From NCBI GenBank assembly GCA_002381865.1, contig DFYO01000070.1, forward strand, positions 1 through 32,540: a DNA stretch of 32,540 bases, in the 5' to 3' direction. The translations under genes and the position numbers were made by a program. The notes below the pieces were generated by a model. The model was not told where the DNA came from. It worked only from the letters and a program-made list of their open reading frames with translations, and searched no databases. Shown here in pieces: positions 32,508 through 32,540 of the stretch; within the stretch, counting starts at the first letter, position 1, and the number at the start of each line of letters is the position of its first letter. The DNA is from Clostridiales bacterium UBA4080. GTDB taxonomy: Bacteria > Bacillota > Clostridia > Lachnospirales > Vallitaleaceae.

Positions 32508-32540
32508 ACACAAGGGGACGGTTCGAGACCAGTGAAAAAG
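32508..32540 (+). repeat. 33-bp repeat at the right window end
   Basis: ACACAAGGGGACGGTTC then GAGACCAGTGAAAAAG. It differs by one base from the minus-strand copy at 83-115 and runs to the last base of the window, so it may continue beyond. Confidence 0.9.

Noticed and set aside
1..32540. tRNA, rRNA or integrase attachment sites
   Set aside because: No cloverleaf, rRNA segment or integrase gene was recognised anywhere in the window.

Overview
The window comes from a low-GC, AT-rich Gram-positive anaerobe, most likely a member of the Clostridia (Bacillota). The signs are strong AAGGAGG-type ribosome binding sites, sigma-A promoters with 17-bp spacers, two S-layer-homology (SLH) proteins, a MurG, a rhomboid with a long N-terminal extension, and a MoxR/vWA operon. 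A narrower placement (for example Lachnospirales) would be a guess. All real genes except murG read on the minus strand.

Left part (1-8040): a 1052-aa SLH protein with Ig-like and chitobiase-C-like repeats; a membrane-anchored GYF_2 protein carrying a papain/C39-like Cys-His pair; a small zinc-ribbon membrane protein; and a membrane diguanylate cyclase with a GGEEF site and an intact I-site. Each has its own recognisable promoter. Next (8071-12373) come the probable major S-layer protein, with tandem promoters and a perfect-palindrome terminator, and the divergent murG, whose start is coupled to a 12-codon leader ORF.

Centre (12357-16130): a rhomboid protease, a three-domain protein (degenerate UDG-like, flavodoxin-like, SCP2-like) and a HIT protein form one short operon behind its own promoter. 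The core (16135-29256) is an eight-gene envelope operon in transcription order: lipoprotein/membrane protein, ABC ATPase, ABC permease, coiled-coil membrane protein, MoxR AAA+ ATPase, DUF58 protein, BatA-like vWA membrane protein, and a double-vWA/GATase-like membrane protein. Several junctions overlap (TAATG, 8 bp, 17 bp). Three wider gaps hold degenerate tandem repeats. The gene set suggests a MoxR-driven vWA assembly or remodelling machine at the membrane, coupled to an ABC exporter; substrate and role are unknown.

Right part (29348-32540): purA with a strong hairpin terminator, then an Abi_2/AbiF-type HEPN RNase toxin gene. It is preceded by a promoter and a short hairpin RNA ending in a U-tract, the arrangement of AbiF-associated ncRNA toxin-antitoxin loci. 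This locus sits between direct copies of a short ACACAAGGGGACGGTTC-type repeat. An inverted copy (32/33 bp identical) lies near the left end of the window.
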